A stretch of DNA of 64,000 nucleotides. It comes from Flavobacterium chilense. Its GTDB lineage: Bacteria > Bacteroidota > Bacteroidia > Flavobacteriales > Flavobacteriaceae. The stretch spans positions 237,808-301,807 of the forward strand of contig NZ_LSYT01000009.1 of assembly GCF_001602525.1 (NCBI RefSeq), in the 5' to 3' direction. The notes beneath the pieces are model-generated. The model was not told the DNA's origin. It saw nothing but the letters and a program-made list of their open reading frames with translations, and did not search any database. Position numbers and translations under genes: made by a program. Shown in pieces: positions 27,072 to 35,388 of the stretch (position 1 is its first letter; the number at the start of each line of letters is the position of its first letter).

Positions 27072-27092
27072 TATTGCTAATTAATTTGTAGA

Positions 27093-27128
27093 AAAAAGCC
27101 TTTTGAGATTACTCTCAAAAGGCTTTTT
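27093..27128. terminator. Strong terminator of the RND operon
   Basis: AAAAAGCCTTTTGAGA (27093-27108) and TCTCAAAAGGCTTTTT (27113-27128) form a perfect 16-bp stem with a TTAC loop. Confidence 0.95.
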
Positions 27129-27180
27129 GTTTTTCGGATTATTCGAATTACTTGTGATATTCTTTTATGGAAATTAGTGC

Positions 27181-27260
27181 CTAGCCCTGATAGAAGTGGA
27201 AATCCTTTTGCTTTTTCTTTAAAAGCAAAAGATTGAAACGGATAGCAGGAAATAGCTCCT
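27181..27260. repeat. Structured dispersed repeat (TAGCCCTGA...GGAAATAGCTCC), copy 1
   Basis: The element starts CTAGCCCTGATAGAAG and ends GGAAATAGCTCC, with a central hairpin CTTTTGCTTTT (27205-27215) / AAAAGCAAAAG (27221-27231) around loop TCTTT. A second copy is at 58810-58888 with a different but still paired stem and the same loop. The family is common in Flavobacterium genomes as far as I know. Confidence 0.7.
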
Positions 27261-27296
27261 TATTAAAAAGTTTATAAAATCTAAATTCCTTTAGAT

Positions 27297-28046
27297 TTAA
27301 ACAATAGTAACACCAGTCTTTTTATACATTTTAAAAATGTCTTCCTCTGGTGAAATATTTGTTACGAGAACATTAATATCTTTAAGAGGACAAACAAAAT
27401 AAGATTCGGCAGTGTCAATTTTTTCAGCAGAACCCAATGCGATAACAAAATTAGAGTTTTGAATCATATTCTTTTTAATTTGCGAATCGTCATATAAAAT
27501 ACCTGTAACACCTCTTTCATGATGAATGCTGCAAAGTCCTAAAATACAAATGTCGGCCCTGAAATTTCGAAAGAAATCTATGGTTTCGATACTGGCTGTG
27601 GTAAAAGAGGTTTTACACATTTTTCCACCTGCAAAAATGAGTTCAATATTAGGTAAATCTTCTACTAATGCTGCAACCGGAAAACTATTGGTAATAACTG
27701 TTATTTTTAAATCATAAGGAAAGCTGGCAACTAAAGCCAGCGAAGTTGTTCCGCCATCAATAAATACCACTTGTCCGTCTTTTAAGAAAGAAATTGCTTT
27801 TTCGGCAATAATTTTCTTGTTTTCAAGATCGTGTTTTTCTCGGTTTCTAAAGTGTAACGGAATTGGAGAAGGAGCTACTGCGCCACCCCTGACTGCTTTT
27901 AGTAGTCCCTGATCCGAAAGTTCTTTAACATCTCTTCTAATGGTGTCTTCGGACACATTTAGATATTCACTCAACTCCAATAGAGTAACCCTGTGTTCTT
28001 TTGATAAATATTCTAAAATTACTTTTTGACGTTCTTCCTTTTTCAT
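27297..28046 (-). CDS. DeoR/GlpR family transcriptional regulator
   Basis: Protein of 249 residues from ATG 28046 (MKKEERQKVILEYLSKEHR); the reading frame extends 17 codons upstream, but that part overlaps the operator region. The N-terminal DeoR helix-turn-helix is LLELSEYLNVSEDTIRRDVK (about 19-38), followed by the typical RGGAVAPSP. A C-terminal sugar-phosphate sensor domain has FIDGGTTSLALV and ITNSFPVAALV. DeoR repressors usually control catabolism of a phosphorylated sugar. The divergent neighbour is a deoxyribonucleotidase, and TTGCAA palindromes lie between them. Confidence 0.9.
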   Translation of the reverse strand: MKKEERQKVILEYLSKEHRVTLLELSEYLNVSEDTIRRDVKELSDQGLLKAVRGGAVAPSPIPLHFRNREKHDLENKKIIAEKAISFLKDGQVVFIDGGTTSLALVASFPYDLKITVITNSFPVAALVEDLPNIELIFAGGKMCKTSFTTASIETIDFFRNFRADICILGLCSIHHERGVTGILYDDSQIKKNMIQNSNFVIALGSAEKIDTAESYFVCPLKDINVLVTNISPEEDIFKMYKKTGVTIV

Positions 28047-28062
28047 TCGATGCAAATTTATA

Positions 28063-28121
28063 TTGCAAAAATAAGTTAAAATTGCAATACTTTGCAATAT
28101 TTGCGTAAATTTGTTGCAAAA
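28063..28121. promoter_or_regulatory. Operator cluster between the DeoR and nucleotidase genes
   Basis: Five TTGCA-type motifs occur in about 60 bp: TTGCAAAA (28063), ATTGCAA-TACT-TTGCAAT as an inverted repeat (28081-28098), TTGCG (28101) and TTGCAAAA (28114). A plus-strand -7 box TAAATTTG (28106-28113) for the nucleotidase sits among them, so binding here would block it and the regulator's own promoter. Confidence 0.6.
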
Positions 28122-28131
28122 TAAATTTATA

Positions 28132-28665
28132 ATGGAAAAGAAAACTATTGCCGTTGATATGGATGGCGTGCTGGCTGATATAGAAGCACAATTAATTGAA
28201 CATTACAATGAGGCGCATGGAACAACTCTTTCTAAGGAAAGCATTCAGGGATTATCTGAAGAGGAAGCTTTTAAGGAAAGAGATCTGGTACGTGGCATTT
28301 TAAATAAAGATAATTTTTTCAGGTCATTGCCAGTAATGCCGGATGCAGTTGAAAGTTTACGCAGACTACAGGATAATTTTGAAATTTTTATTGTTTCTGC
28401 TGCAACAGAATTTCCGGTTTCACTTGCTGAAAAAGTAGATTGGCTTGGAGAACATTTTCCCTTTATCAAATGGGAGAATATTATTTTATGCGGAAGCAAA
28501 AGAATCATCAATACAGATTATATGATCGATGATCATTGTAAAAATCTGGATTATTGTATAGGGAAACCTATTATGTTTACAGCATTTCATAACGTAGATA
28601 AAACACATCATTTAAGAGTGAATAACTGGAAAGAAGTGGTTGCTGTTTTAGAAGAGACATTATAA
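28132..28665 (+). CDS. 5'(3')-deoxyribonucleotidase (NT5C-type HAD phosphatase)
   Basis: Cytosolic HAD protein of 177 residues from ATG 28132 (MEKKTIAVDMDGVLADIEAQ). Motif I DMDGV carries the nucleophile Asp9 and the acid Asp11. Motif II is the Ser in FIVSAATEF, and motif IV is the acidic pair in YMIDDHCKNL near residue 142. The pattern and length match PF06941 5' nucleotidases, which dephosphorylate deoxyribonucleoside monophosphates. An earlier Met at 28111 lies in the operator region and is less likely. It is followed by a hairpin terminator. Confidence 0.9.
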   Translation: MEKKTIAVDMDGVLADIEAQLIEHYNEAHGTTLSKESIQGLSEEEAFKERDLVRGILNKDNFFRSLPVMPDAVESLRRLQDNFEIFIVSAATEFPVSLAEKVDWLGEHFPFIKWENIILCGSKRIINTDYMIDDHCKNLDYCIGKPIMFTAFHNVDKTHHLRVNNWKEVVAVLEETL

Positions 28666-28699
28666 GCTTAATAAGGTTATAATTGTATTGTTTTTTGAA

Positions 28700-28736
28700 G
28701 AAAAAGCCTTTCGGGAATAATCCTGAAAGGTTTTTA
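28700..28736 (+). terminator. Terminator after the nucleotidase gene
   Basis: AAAAAGCCTTTC pairs with GAAAGGTTTTT through a near-perfect stem ending in a T run. Confidence 0.8.
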
Positions 28737-28790
28737 TAATTTTATTCGTCAATGTTAAAGGATTTTACAATATAAAACTTTAATGGGTAT

Positions 28791-30500
28791 TTATTTGGGT
28801 ATGGATATTTTTACTTTAAACCCTTTATCAGGCTCTGTGTCAAAATCGATAGTTCCTTTAGCTGCCTGAATACGGTTTTCCATGTTTTGGAGCCCATTTT
28901 TTACCATCTTAGTTTTTTCACAGCCTTTTCCATTATCGATATAGTTTATTAAAATTGATTTTGGATCATTTTCAAACTTTATAATAACCAGATTTGCATC
29001 ACTATGTTTTTTCATATTTACCATTAACTCCTGTAAGATTCTGCTAATGGTGATTTTTTTTATATCATCAATAATTTCCCAATTTGTATTTTCCAAATTA
29101 GTGATCATGATATTTCTTTCGTTGGTATTATAAGCCGAAAGCATTTGTTTGATACTATGGGTGAAATTTATTCCGGTATCAATTCGGTTATTTTCTCTTG
29201 AAATTCCTCTCACACGGGCGTATATATCATCTAATTTTTGAAGTAGATTTTCTTTGGTACTTTCTTTGGATAATGGTTGAGATTCAGCAAAGGCAATGAC
29301 ATGAAAAACATCGTTAGCCAGTTCGTCATGGATTTTTTTTGCAATTCGGGTTTCGGTATTGTACGAAGTTTTAAATTCTATAGCCTTGTTCTTGTTTTTG
29401 TAATATCGTATTAGAATCACGATTAAAATGACTAAAAAAACAAATGCAATTACAAATACAATTCGTAGATATTTTGCTTTTTGAAGTGATAAGAGATTTT
29501 CTGCTTTTTCTAAGCGAAGTTTTGCGTTTTCGTCTTTTTCTTTTTTCGCATCGTATTTAATTTTCGCATACTTATTTTTAAAGTTATTTCTAATCTTAAT
29601 AATACTGTCGTTTAAAGTGAAATACCTTTGAACAAATTTGCTGTTTTGTGCGCTGTGATCATTTGAAATTAAAATTTGCAGTGCTTCTAATCGTTCATCA
29701 ACACTATTTAGTTGTGTAGCTGCATTGTACGCAGCAAGGGCATTTTCATCTGATTTTTGAATGTCCTTTTTAGTGTAGTAATCAGCAAGGTGCAAATAAC
29801 TTTCAATGCTTCCATAAGTATTGTTGAATTCTTTTCTTATTTGGAGCGCTTCATTCATTAAATAGAATCCTTTTTCATCCATTCCCTTCTTAAAATAAGC
29901 ATAACCTAAGTTATCCAGAATTAGGGATTTTTTAGTTACATGAGTTTTCTCTTTTAATAATTTTTTGCTCAAGAGAGACTCTAACAGATAGATTGCCTTA
30001 TTATATTTTTTTTGCAGGATATAAACAACTGCAATATTATTTAAAGGATCTAATTTTTCAATAGAATTTTCATATCCATTAACAGCTTCTTTATAATAAA
30101 GAATTGCATCATCATAAAGAGAAAGTTCCTTGTCTGCTATACCTAATTTAGTATTTATGGAAGCAGTATATTCACTATTTTTTCTAATATAAGGTAATGC
30201 TTCTGTCACAGTTTCTTTACTCCCATAATAGTCTCCGTTGACCTGCTGAATTGCTGCCATTTGGATAAGTATATACCCTACATTGGTACTATCTTTTAAA
30301 GTTTCATAAAGTGTTTTTGACTTGTTAAACTCATGAAAAGCGGTATTAAAGTTTTGTTTTTCGTAATTTTCAATTGCTTTGTTGCGTAAGCTAAGTGCCT
30401 CTTTTCGTATAGGTTCTGTATCAATACTGATAGTCTTTTTTTCTTGACAGGAAATAAGAAAAAGTAGTATAATAAAAGAAAAAAACGGGGACCGTAACAT
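28791..30500 (-). CDS. TPR-containing sensor histidine kinase, copy A (no adjacent response regulator)
   Basis: Protein of 569 residues. An N-terminal lipoprotein-like signal (LLFLISC, Cys18) leads into a periplasmic TPR region (about 30-300) and a coiled linker. One transmembrane helix (about 345-367) follows, then a HisKA_3-like dimerisation box with His391 in RIAKKIHDELANDVFH. The C-terminal ATPase domain has the N box QELMVNMKKH (Asn495) and the G1 box DNGKG (about 522). It aligns without a gap to the kinase at 40182-41891. It should phosphorylate a NarL-type or related regulator, but none follows, so it may act on the copy B regulator. It lies 53 bp downstream of the small peptide gene on the same strand. 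Confidence 0.9.
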   Translation of the reverse strand: MLRSPFFSFIILLFLISCQEKKTISIDTEPIRKEALSLRNKAIENYEKQNFNTAFHEFNKSKTLYETLKDSTNVGYILIQMAAIQQVNGDYYGSKETVTEALPYIRKNSEYTASINTKLGIADKELSLYDDAILYYKEAVNGYENSIEKLDPLNNIAVVYILQKKYNKAIYLLESLLSKKLLKEKTHVTKKSLILDNLGYAYFKKGMDEKGFYLMNEALQIRKEFNNTYGSIESYLHLADYYTKKDIQKSDENALAAYNAATQLNSVDERLEALQILISNDHSAQNSKFVQRYFTLNDSIIKIRNNFKNKYAKIKYDAKKEKDENAKLRLEKAENLLSLQKAKYLRIVFVIAFVFLVILIVILIRYYKNKNKAIEFKTSYNTETRIAKKIHDELANDVFHVIAFAESQPLSKESTKENLLQKLDDIYARVRGISRENNRIDTGINFTHSIKQMLSAYNTNERNIMITNLENTNWEIIDDIKKITISRILQELMVNMKKHSDANLVIIKFENDPKSILINYIDNGKGCEKTKMVKNGLQNMENRIQAAKGTIDFDTEPDKGFKVKISIPK

Positions 30501-30553
30501 ATAAATTTACTTTCCCCGAAAATAGTAATTAATTAGATACTAAAAATATATAT

Positions 30554-30742
30554 TTAGTCATCAGTTGCTGGAGGCGTTGTTGCTCCACCATTGCCATCCC
30601 CTGGACCATCTGCATAAGTTGTTTTTAAAGGAGTAACCTTTTTCTCTGTTTCTTGTTTTTTCGGAGTTTCATATTCATCCGGAGTACAAGAACATATAGT
30701 AAGTATTAACGCAAAAGCGATAAAAAAGAATAGTTTTTTCAT
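30554..30742 (-). CDS. Small exported YADGP-tail lipoprotein peptide, copy A
   Basis: Peptide of 62 residues, with signal MKKLFFFIAFALILTICSC and a Ser-Cys lipobox followed by TPDE. After a short charged linker comes a tail with TYADGPGDGNGG and a Pro/Thr/Asp-rich end. A paralogue of 64 residues (41944-42138) keeps the SCTxDE and YADGP segments in the same place before the same type of kinase. The family is not one I can name. A role as a signal or accessory for the kinase is inferred from this twice-repeated linkage. Overall length and an export signal fit a pheromone-like precursor, but that is a guess. Confidence 0.75.
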   Translation of the reverse strand: MKKLFFFIAFALILTICSCTPDEYETPKKQETEKKVTPLKTTYADGPGDGNGGATTPPATDD

Positions 30743-30753
30743 TTTGATTTAAT

Positions 30754-30768
30754 TTAGAAATTAGACAT
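30754..30768 (-). other. Four-codon upstream ORF MSNF in leader A
   Basis: ATG TCT AAT TTC TAA starts exactly 26 nt upstream of the peptide start codon and 2 nt after the first leader hairpin. Copy B has the same mini-ORF (TTT in place of TTC) at the same distance. Translation is unproven. Confidence 0.3.
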
Positions 30769-30978
30769 GGGTATTGCTGTCCGGAATTGATCCGGGGCTT
30801 GTTTTTGGCAATACCAAATTGATTTTTTGGGAAGTAAACCGTGTAGAACTGTAAGACGTTATTTATACTTCCCGAATAAACTCGGTCTTACGGTTTTTTA
30901 CACTGTTAATTTGAACTAGTTTTATATATTTGTTTTAGTCTGCAGACAAAACTTGAACTAATTTCTGATACAAAGGAA
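30769..30978 (-). promoter_or_regulatory. Conserved structured leader and divergent promoters, copy A
   Basis: Reading from the peptide gene outward: GGTATTGC/GCAATACC stem (30770-30777 / 30808-30815) enclosing CCGGA/TCCGG; stem GGGAAGTA/TACTTCCC (30829-30836 / 30866-30873); interleaved stem GTGTA plus GTAAGAC with GTCTTAC plus TACAC (30841-30857 / 30885-30903), which together could form a pseudoknot. A plus-strand promoter AACTAGTT-N3-TATATTTG (30914-30932) serves the divergent gene. On the minus strand TTCCTTTG (30978-30971) may be the -7 box of the peptide-kinase mRNA, giving a ~225-nt leader. The stretch 30979-31309 shows no gene. Confidence 0.6.
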
Positions 30979-31309
30979 AGGCACTTTTAGAGCACTGTAG
31001 ATAAGGGATTCCCGGAATTCCTGCGTTTTCCTGAGATTCCCATGAATTCCCAATAATATAAAAATGCAAAGCCTGTTTTTTTATTAATTGTTAATTATTC
31101 CTGAACAAATCTCTATAATAATAGATGCAATAAGTCAGACAAAAGTTGGCTGAACTGATTAAAAAAAAGCAGAAATAATATGTAACCGGAATAAAAATTG
31201 AATGTGCTGGTAAAAATTTGAATTGTAGAAGTCAAAAAATAAAAGCATAGTTTTTTTTTGGGTTAAAAATGAAAATAAAAGGGACAAAGAGGTTCCTAAA
31301 AAAAGCAAA

Positions 31310-31942
31310 ATGAATAATACATTAGAAGAATATAAAAAAGCGATTAAAATTAAATACGAACTCGAAAAAGAGGGAGAACACTTTGATTATTTGTATAGCC
31401 CGTCCCGAGGAAAACTCCGCGATTTATGCTGGCTTATTTTCGAGAATAACCCAACTCAGGATGATTTAAATGTTTTTAAAAATTTATTGTGCTTAGATTT
31501 TGATCATACCAAAAAGAATAAGTTTAAGGAACAAAAAGATAAGTTCAGACCCATCGAAACCTTTTTTAAAGGAGAAACAGATCCATTGAATATTGATGCA
31601 ATAAATCTTGCTGCAGTTATAGTCGATTTTCAACCGCGCCCTTTTAAAAAGTTTAATGAGAAGTGTAGAATTGAAGAAGCTAAGCAAATTGAAAGAGCCG
31701 AAAAAGACATGGCAGTTGTTGGAGTAGAAAATAAAATCATAGAAAAAGAGGGTTTTGTGGAACATGAAAATGAAGAGTCGAAAGAACATCCCGAAAAAAG
31801 AAATTCTCTATTTAATTTTGCAGCTATATTTTCTAAAAAAATAGCTCAAAGGATATATCCCAGAAAAATAATAACAATAGGAGTTGGAGCAGTCGCTTTG
31901 GTATCTTCTGCGCTTTTGTACTTTGTACAGAAAAAAGATTAG
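31310..31942 (+). CDS. Membrane protein of unknown family, paralogue A (truncated form)
   Basis: Protein of 210 residues. The N-terminal ~115-residue domain has conserved YKKAIKIKY, SPSRGKLRDLC, DDLNVF, DKFRPIETFFKG and VDFQPRPFKKF. A charged linker follows, then one transmembrane helix (about 185-205, IITIGVGAVALVSSALLYF), and the protein stops at once. Two paralogues downstream (42476-43585, 44313-45224) share the N-terminal domain and helix and add a ~95-residue outer domain. I do not recognise the family. It is divergent from the peptide-kinase pair and driven by the AACTAGTT promoter. The outer domain looks lost here. Confidence 0.8.
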   Translation: MNNTLEEYKKAIKIKYELEKEGEHFDYLYSPSRGKLRDLCWLIFENNPTQDDLNVFKNLLCLDFDHTKKNKFKEQKDKFRPIETFFKGETDPLNIDAINLAAVIVDFQPRPFKKFNEKCRIEEAKQIERAEKDMAVVGVENKIIEKEGFVEHENEESKEHPEKRNSLFNFAAIFSKKIAQRIYPRKIITIGVGAVALVSSALLYFVQKKD

Positions 31943-31969
31943 AAAAGTCAGTTTCTAAATGAAGTGGAG

Positions 31970-31994
31970 AAGCATTTTGCAAAATAAAATGCTT
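31970..31994 (+). terminator. Hairpin after paralogue A
   Basis: AAGCATTTT and AAAATGCTT form a 9-bp stem 27 bp after the stop. The T run is weak. The rest of 31943-32289 is AT-rich with nothing recognised. Confidence 0.45.
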
Positions 31995-32289
31995 GAAGAG
32001 ATAAAAAAAATAAATTTTTGAAAGATAATTGTGGCGTTTAAAAAGTTTGTTTTTAGGCATATATTTACTGTTGATTACACAATAAAGATAAGAAAAAAAA
32101 CTCGATAAACCTAGTAAAATCAGGTAAAATAGCTGTTTTTTATTGTTTTTTTTGAGTTTTAATTTTTCATTTTGCCAGCAGTAAAATTTGATTTTTTGCA
32201 TTAGCAGCATTGCTATAAAATTATCTATATTTATAAAAAATAATAGATTTTTAAATTTCTATTACGTATCCGTTTAAAAAATATCTTCT

Positions 32290-32652
32290 ATGAAAAAGCT
32301 TTTAATACTAGTCATTATTTTATGCACTGTGGGCTGTAAAAAATACGTTGTCTCGTTTGAACAGCCAACTAACATGAAATTGGATAATTTAAAGCTGGAA
32401 GTTTTTCTAGATAAGGAGAAAGTTCAGGAAATTAATTTAAAAGTAACAGAAGGATTGCCTACTTACGAAACAGTAGGATTGTCAACATCTGGTGATGGAA
32501 AACACTTGCTTCAGGTTAAAGCAAAAGATACAACCTTTAGTTTTGATGTAAAATATCCTGAAGAAAAATATATCAGAATCGTAACTAACTTAAAAGCTAA
32601 TGGAAAAATTCATGTTGGGATCTTAAAACAGAATTACAAATATAAGTCTTAA
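32290..32652 (+). CDS. Lipoprotein of unknown function
   Basis: Protein of 120 residues with a clear lipoprotein signal (MKKLLILVIILCTVGCKK, lipobox TVGC, Cys16). The mature part appears to be an all-beta domain with alternating strands (LEVFLDKEKVQEINLKV, TFSFDVKYPEEKYIRIV). No family recognised. It lies between paralogue A and the convergent beta-glucosidase gene and has no counterpart in the copy B region. Confidence 0.7.
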   Translation: MKKLLILVIILCTVGCKKYVVSFEQPTNMKLDNLKLEVFLDKEKVQEINLKVTEGLPTYETVGLSTSGDGKHLLQVKAKDTTFSFDVKYPEEKYIRIVTNLKANGKIHVGILKQNYKYKS

Positions 32653-32671
32653 TGATATCTGAGTTTAAATG

Positions 32672-32715
32672 AAAAAGTTCGCAAGGCTATTTATAAATAG
32701 CTTTGCGAACTTTTT
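32672..32715. terminator. Strong bidirectional terminator
   Basis: AAAAAGTTCGCAA-GGCTATT pairs with AATAGCTTTGCGAACTTTTT around TATA, about 20 bp of stem with one mismatch, between the lipoprotein and beta-glucosidase stops. Confidence 0.92.
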
Positions 32716-32739
32716 ATTAACTTATAGTTCTTACAGAAA

Positions 32740-32764
32740 CTTAGCGAACTTAGCGAACTTAGCG
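32740..32764. repeat. 9-bp tandem repeat CTTAGCGAA
   Basis: Almost three copies of CTTAGCGAA immediately before the beta-glucosidase stop. This looks like simple flavobacterial repeat DNA. Confidence 0.6.
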
Positions 32765-32778
32765 GTAAAATGAGACAG

Positions 32779-34131
32779 CTACGATAAAAAATCTTTAAAC
32801 CACAATCCTGAATTTTTAATGGTTCGTTGTTGTGTTTCGAAATCAACGTGAATTAACCCGAATCTGGCGTTGTAACCTTCAGCCCATTCAAAGTTGTCGG
32901 TAAGACTCCATACAAAATAACCTTCGACATTTAGACCGTCCTTTTTGGCTTTGAGAATCTGTTCTAAATGGTCCTGAATATAATGGGTACGCTTAATGTC
33001 GTATACTTTTCCGTTACTTAAAGTATCGGGAAATGCAGCACCATTTTCGGTTATGATGATTTTCCTGATGCCCTTATATTGATTAAATTTTTTGAGGACA
33101 TGATATAAAGCTGGAGGATAAACTTCCCAGCCCATTTCGGTTGAAATTACGTTTCTTTTTTCGGCACTCACTAATTCGGCACCAATATAGGGTACCAACA
33201 TGGCTGACTTTACTATTTCCCGGGTATAACATTGCAGACCTATAAAATCAAAATCAAAAGCCAGGTTGTTGAGATCGTCTTCTAAAATATAGTTGTTGAG
33301 CTTTTTTAGTACAGGCAGATCAGCCTGGGGATAACCCAATCCTAAAATAGGTTCTATAAAAGTTCTGTTTAGTAGAGTATCAACACGTTTTGCGGCTTCA
33401 ATATCTTTTGAACTTTCAGTTGCCGGCTCAATATGTGTACAGGAAAAAGTAGTTCCTATGTTTGCTTCGGGTACTTGATTTCGAAGAATTTTTGCCCCTG
33501 CAACCGTTGCCAATGTAACATGGTGCATAGCTTTAAGATAATTAGTAATGCCTTTTCTGCCTGGAGCATGAATGCCAAGAAAATATCCTGCACCTGTAAA
33601 AACCGATGGTTCATTGATGACCATCCAGTTTTTGACGCGATCGCCAAAATGTTCGGCACAAACAGCAACATATTCCGAAAACCATGAAACAGATTCTCTG
33701 TTTGTCCATCCGCCTTTGGTTTCTAAAGCATGAGGAAGATCCCAATGATAAAGTGTAATCCAGGGCTCAATTCCGGAAGCTAGTAAAGAATCTATGATTT
33801 TGTTGTAATAATCAATTCCCGCCTGATTTACAGGGTGAACTCCTGTAGGCATAATTCGTGGCCAACTGATCGAAAACCTAAAATTCGGAATGTTTAGTTC
33901 GTTAATTAAGTCGATATCGGTTTGGTAGGAATTGTAGAAATCGCAGGCTGTTATGGCGTGATGTCCGTTTTTTATTTTTCCTTTTTGAGATGTGAAAACA
34001 TCCCAGATAGAAAAACCTTTTCCGTCGGCATCATGTGCGCCTTCAATTTGGAAAGCAGCGGTTGAAACACCCCACAAGAAATTATCACCAAATTGGTCTT
34101 TATGCAAAAATGCGGTCTCAATTTTATTCAT
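32779..34131 (-). CDS. Family 1 glycoside hydrolase (beta-glucosidase)
   Basis: Cytosolic protein of 450 residues, full length for GH1. The general acid/base Glu is in NWMVINEPSVF (about residue 170) and the nucleophile Glu in IIITENGAAFPD (about 360). The N-terminal FLWGVSTAAFQIEGA and late LTDNFEWAEGYNARFGLIHV are GH1 signatures. There is no signal peptide, so it probably hydrolyses imported beta-glucosides. Genes for uptake or a SusCD pair are not adjacent. A relic of a second copy, with both gene ends and the promoter, is present at 43602-43798. Confidence 0.95.
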   Translation of the reverse strand: MNKIETAFLHKDQFGDNFLWGVSTAAFQIEGAHDADGKGFSIWDVFTSQKGKIKNGHHAITACDFYNSYQTDIDLINELNIPNFRFSISWPRIMPTGVHPVNQAGIDYYNKIIDSLLASGIEPWITLYHWDLPHALETKGGWTNRESVSWFSEYVAVCAEHFGDRVKNWMVINEPSVFTGAGYFLGIHAPGRKGITNYLKAMHHVTLATVAGAKILRNQVPEANIGTTFSCTHIEPATESSKDIEAAKRVDTLLNRTFIEPILGLGYPQADLPVLKKLNNYILEDDLNNLAFDFDFIGLQCYTREIVKSAMLVPYIGAELVSAEKRNVISTEMGWEVYPPALYHVLKKFNQYKGIRKIIITENGAAFPDTLSNGKVYDIKRTHYIQDHLEQILKAKKDGLNVEGYFVWSLTDNFEWAEGYNARFGLIHVDFETQQRTIKNSGLWFKDFLS

Positions 34132-34326
34132 TCAAGTCAGTTTTTCCTTTATTTAATGGTAATTTATTAATGAAGGAAAGACGATTGCATAGCTCTTAAA
34201 AAAAGCCATTCTTTGAATGAAACTAGAAAATTTAGATGGAAGAATTTCATGACGTTTAGTTTTATTCAAATTAATAAAACAAATGTGAATTTATTGTAAA
34301 GTGATTATTATCAAATAATTAAATAA

Positions 34327-34353
34327 AAAATGGGAAGATCTTTAATCTTCCCA
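34327..34353 (-). terminator. Terminator overlapping the 3' end of the 69-codon gene
   Basis: On the minus strand TGGGAAGAT (inside the last codons) pairs with ATCTTCCCA and is followed by six T residues. The stop codon TAA lies in the hairpin loop. Confidence 0.85.
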
Positions 34354-34551
34354 TCCACATAATGTGAGGCCTAAGCCTTTTGCTTGTTTGATTGATGTTT
34401 TTACCGTTTCGCGACTACAAGATGATAATCCACGGCAGGTTTCCTTAAAATGATACTTTTTTGCACCAGTTGAACCACAAATATATACATTGGTTTCAGG
34501 AGGTCGAAATGAAGTTAAAAAAATAAGAAGTAAGAGTAAAGTGTATTTCAT
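34342..34551 (-). CDS. Small exported Cys/His-rich protein
   Basis: Protein of 69 residues with a signal peptide (MKYTLLLLLIFLTSFRP). The mature part has the pattern VYICGSTGAKKYHFKETCRG with LSSCSRET and LCGWED. Cys and His spacing (C-x10-H-x4-C-x5-C) could bind a metal or form disulfides. I have seen this type of short protein in Bacteroidetes, also as a tail domain on nucleases, but no function is established to my knowledge. It lies 9 bp downstream of a lipoprotein gene. Confidence 0.72.
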   Translation of the reverse strand: MKYTLLLLLIFLTSFRPPETNVYICGSTGAKKYHFKETCRGLSSCSRETVKTSIKQAKGLGLTLCGWED

Positions 34552-34560
34552 TTGATAGTT

Positions 34561-34971
34561 TCATTTGACAATTAAATGGTATTCGTTTCCTTGTTTGTCA
34601 AGGGCTTTTAGTTTTCCATGAGAAACCCATTCGGTATTGATTTCTATTTCGGCAAGGCTGTCAATTAAAATTCCGGCTCCGTATTTCCCCTGAACATTTA
34701 TATTTCCAAAAACAGAATCACCCCTGATATTTATTCCTTTTACATCATAATTATATTCATAATGCCCGGGATTTCCGGTTCTGTATTCATATTTATAAGT
34801 TGTGTTTACATGATATGTTTTGGCTTCTTCCGGCGTAATGGTTTTTCGATCATCTGGTCCCACAACTTGTTTATAAAACGAATTGATCTCTAATGATGGA
34901 GGCGGAGCAGAAGCTTTTTCGCAAGAAAGAATAACAAGTAAGAGGAATAAGATTAGGTAGTTTTTTAGCAT
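34561..34971 (-). CDS. Lipoprotein of unknown function
   Basis: Protein of 136 residues with a lipoprotein signal (LLLVILSCEKAS, Cys17). The mature part includes KTITPEEAKTYHVNTTYKYE and YNYDVKGINIRGDSVFGNIN and seems mainly beta-strand. The family is not recognised. It is probably co-transcribed with the 69-residue protein. Confidence 0.72.
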   Translation of the reverse strand: MLKNYLILFLLLVILSCEKASAPPPSLEINSFYKQVVGPDDRKTITPEEAKTYHVNTTYKYEYRTGNPGHYEYNYDVKGINIRGDSVFGNINVQGKYGAGILIDSLAEIEINTEWVSHGKLKALDKQGNEYHLIVK

Positions 34972-35097
34972 AGGCTTTTGGGATAAAATGCTTTAAGTGT
35001 AAAATATAAGTTTAAAGAATTGTAACAGAATTTCGATTGTTAAATCTAATTAGAAATAGTTTCTTTAAAATGCGTATTAATACTTGATTTAATATTA

Positions 35098-35388
35098 TCA
35101 GCTTGGAAGATTAATTAGCCTGTCAGCGATTTCTTCTTTATTAATTATTTGTTGTGATGGAAGAATCATTTGTATTTCATTGTTTATGGGATTTTTAAAA
35201 ACTTGAAAATTTCCTCTACAATTTTTATATCGAAATCGAAACGCCTTTAATCCTTCTAAAGTTCCCTCTTTTTGAGTGATTTCAAATACGTAATTAGAAC
35301 AGGATTTCTTAAAAATACATTTTCTTCTTTGAGATGGAGGAATAAGTTTCCAATACAGTTTAATCGCATATAGCATTATATATTTCAT
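35098..35388 (-). CDS. YidD-like membrane insertion efficiency factor
   Basis: Protein of 96 residues from ATG 35388 (MKYIMLYAIKLYWKLIPPSQ). The YidD pattern is visible: short amphipathic start, LIPPSQRRKCIFKKSCSNY (the C-x-F-x-x-S/T-C-S-x-Y motif), EGTLEGLKAFRFRYKNC. YidD normally lies between rnpA and yidC and helps YidC insert proteins. Here it is separate from them and carries a C-terminal extension of ~30 residues (PINNEIQMILPSQQ...). Its start overlaps the stop of the upstream gene by ATGA. The frame extends upstream, but that part overlaps the neighbour. It is probably an extra, diverged paralogue. Confidence 0.8.
   Translation of the reverse strand: MKYIMLYAIKLYWKLIPPSQRRKCIFKKSCSNYVFEITQKEGTLEGLKAFRFRYKNCRGNFQVFKNPINNEIQMILPSQQIINKEEIADRLINLPS

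Noticed and set aside
28051..28131. Upstream starts for the DeoR and nucleotidase genes
   Set aside because: Both extensions lie in the shared TTGCAA operator region and promoter box. The internal starts give the standard N-termini.
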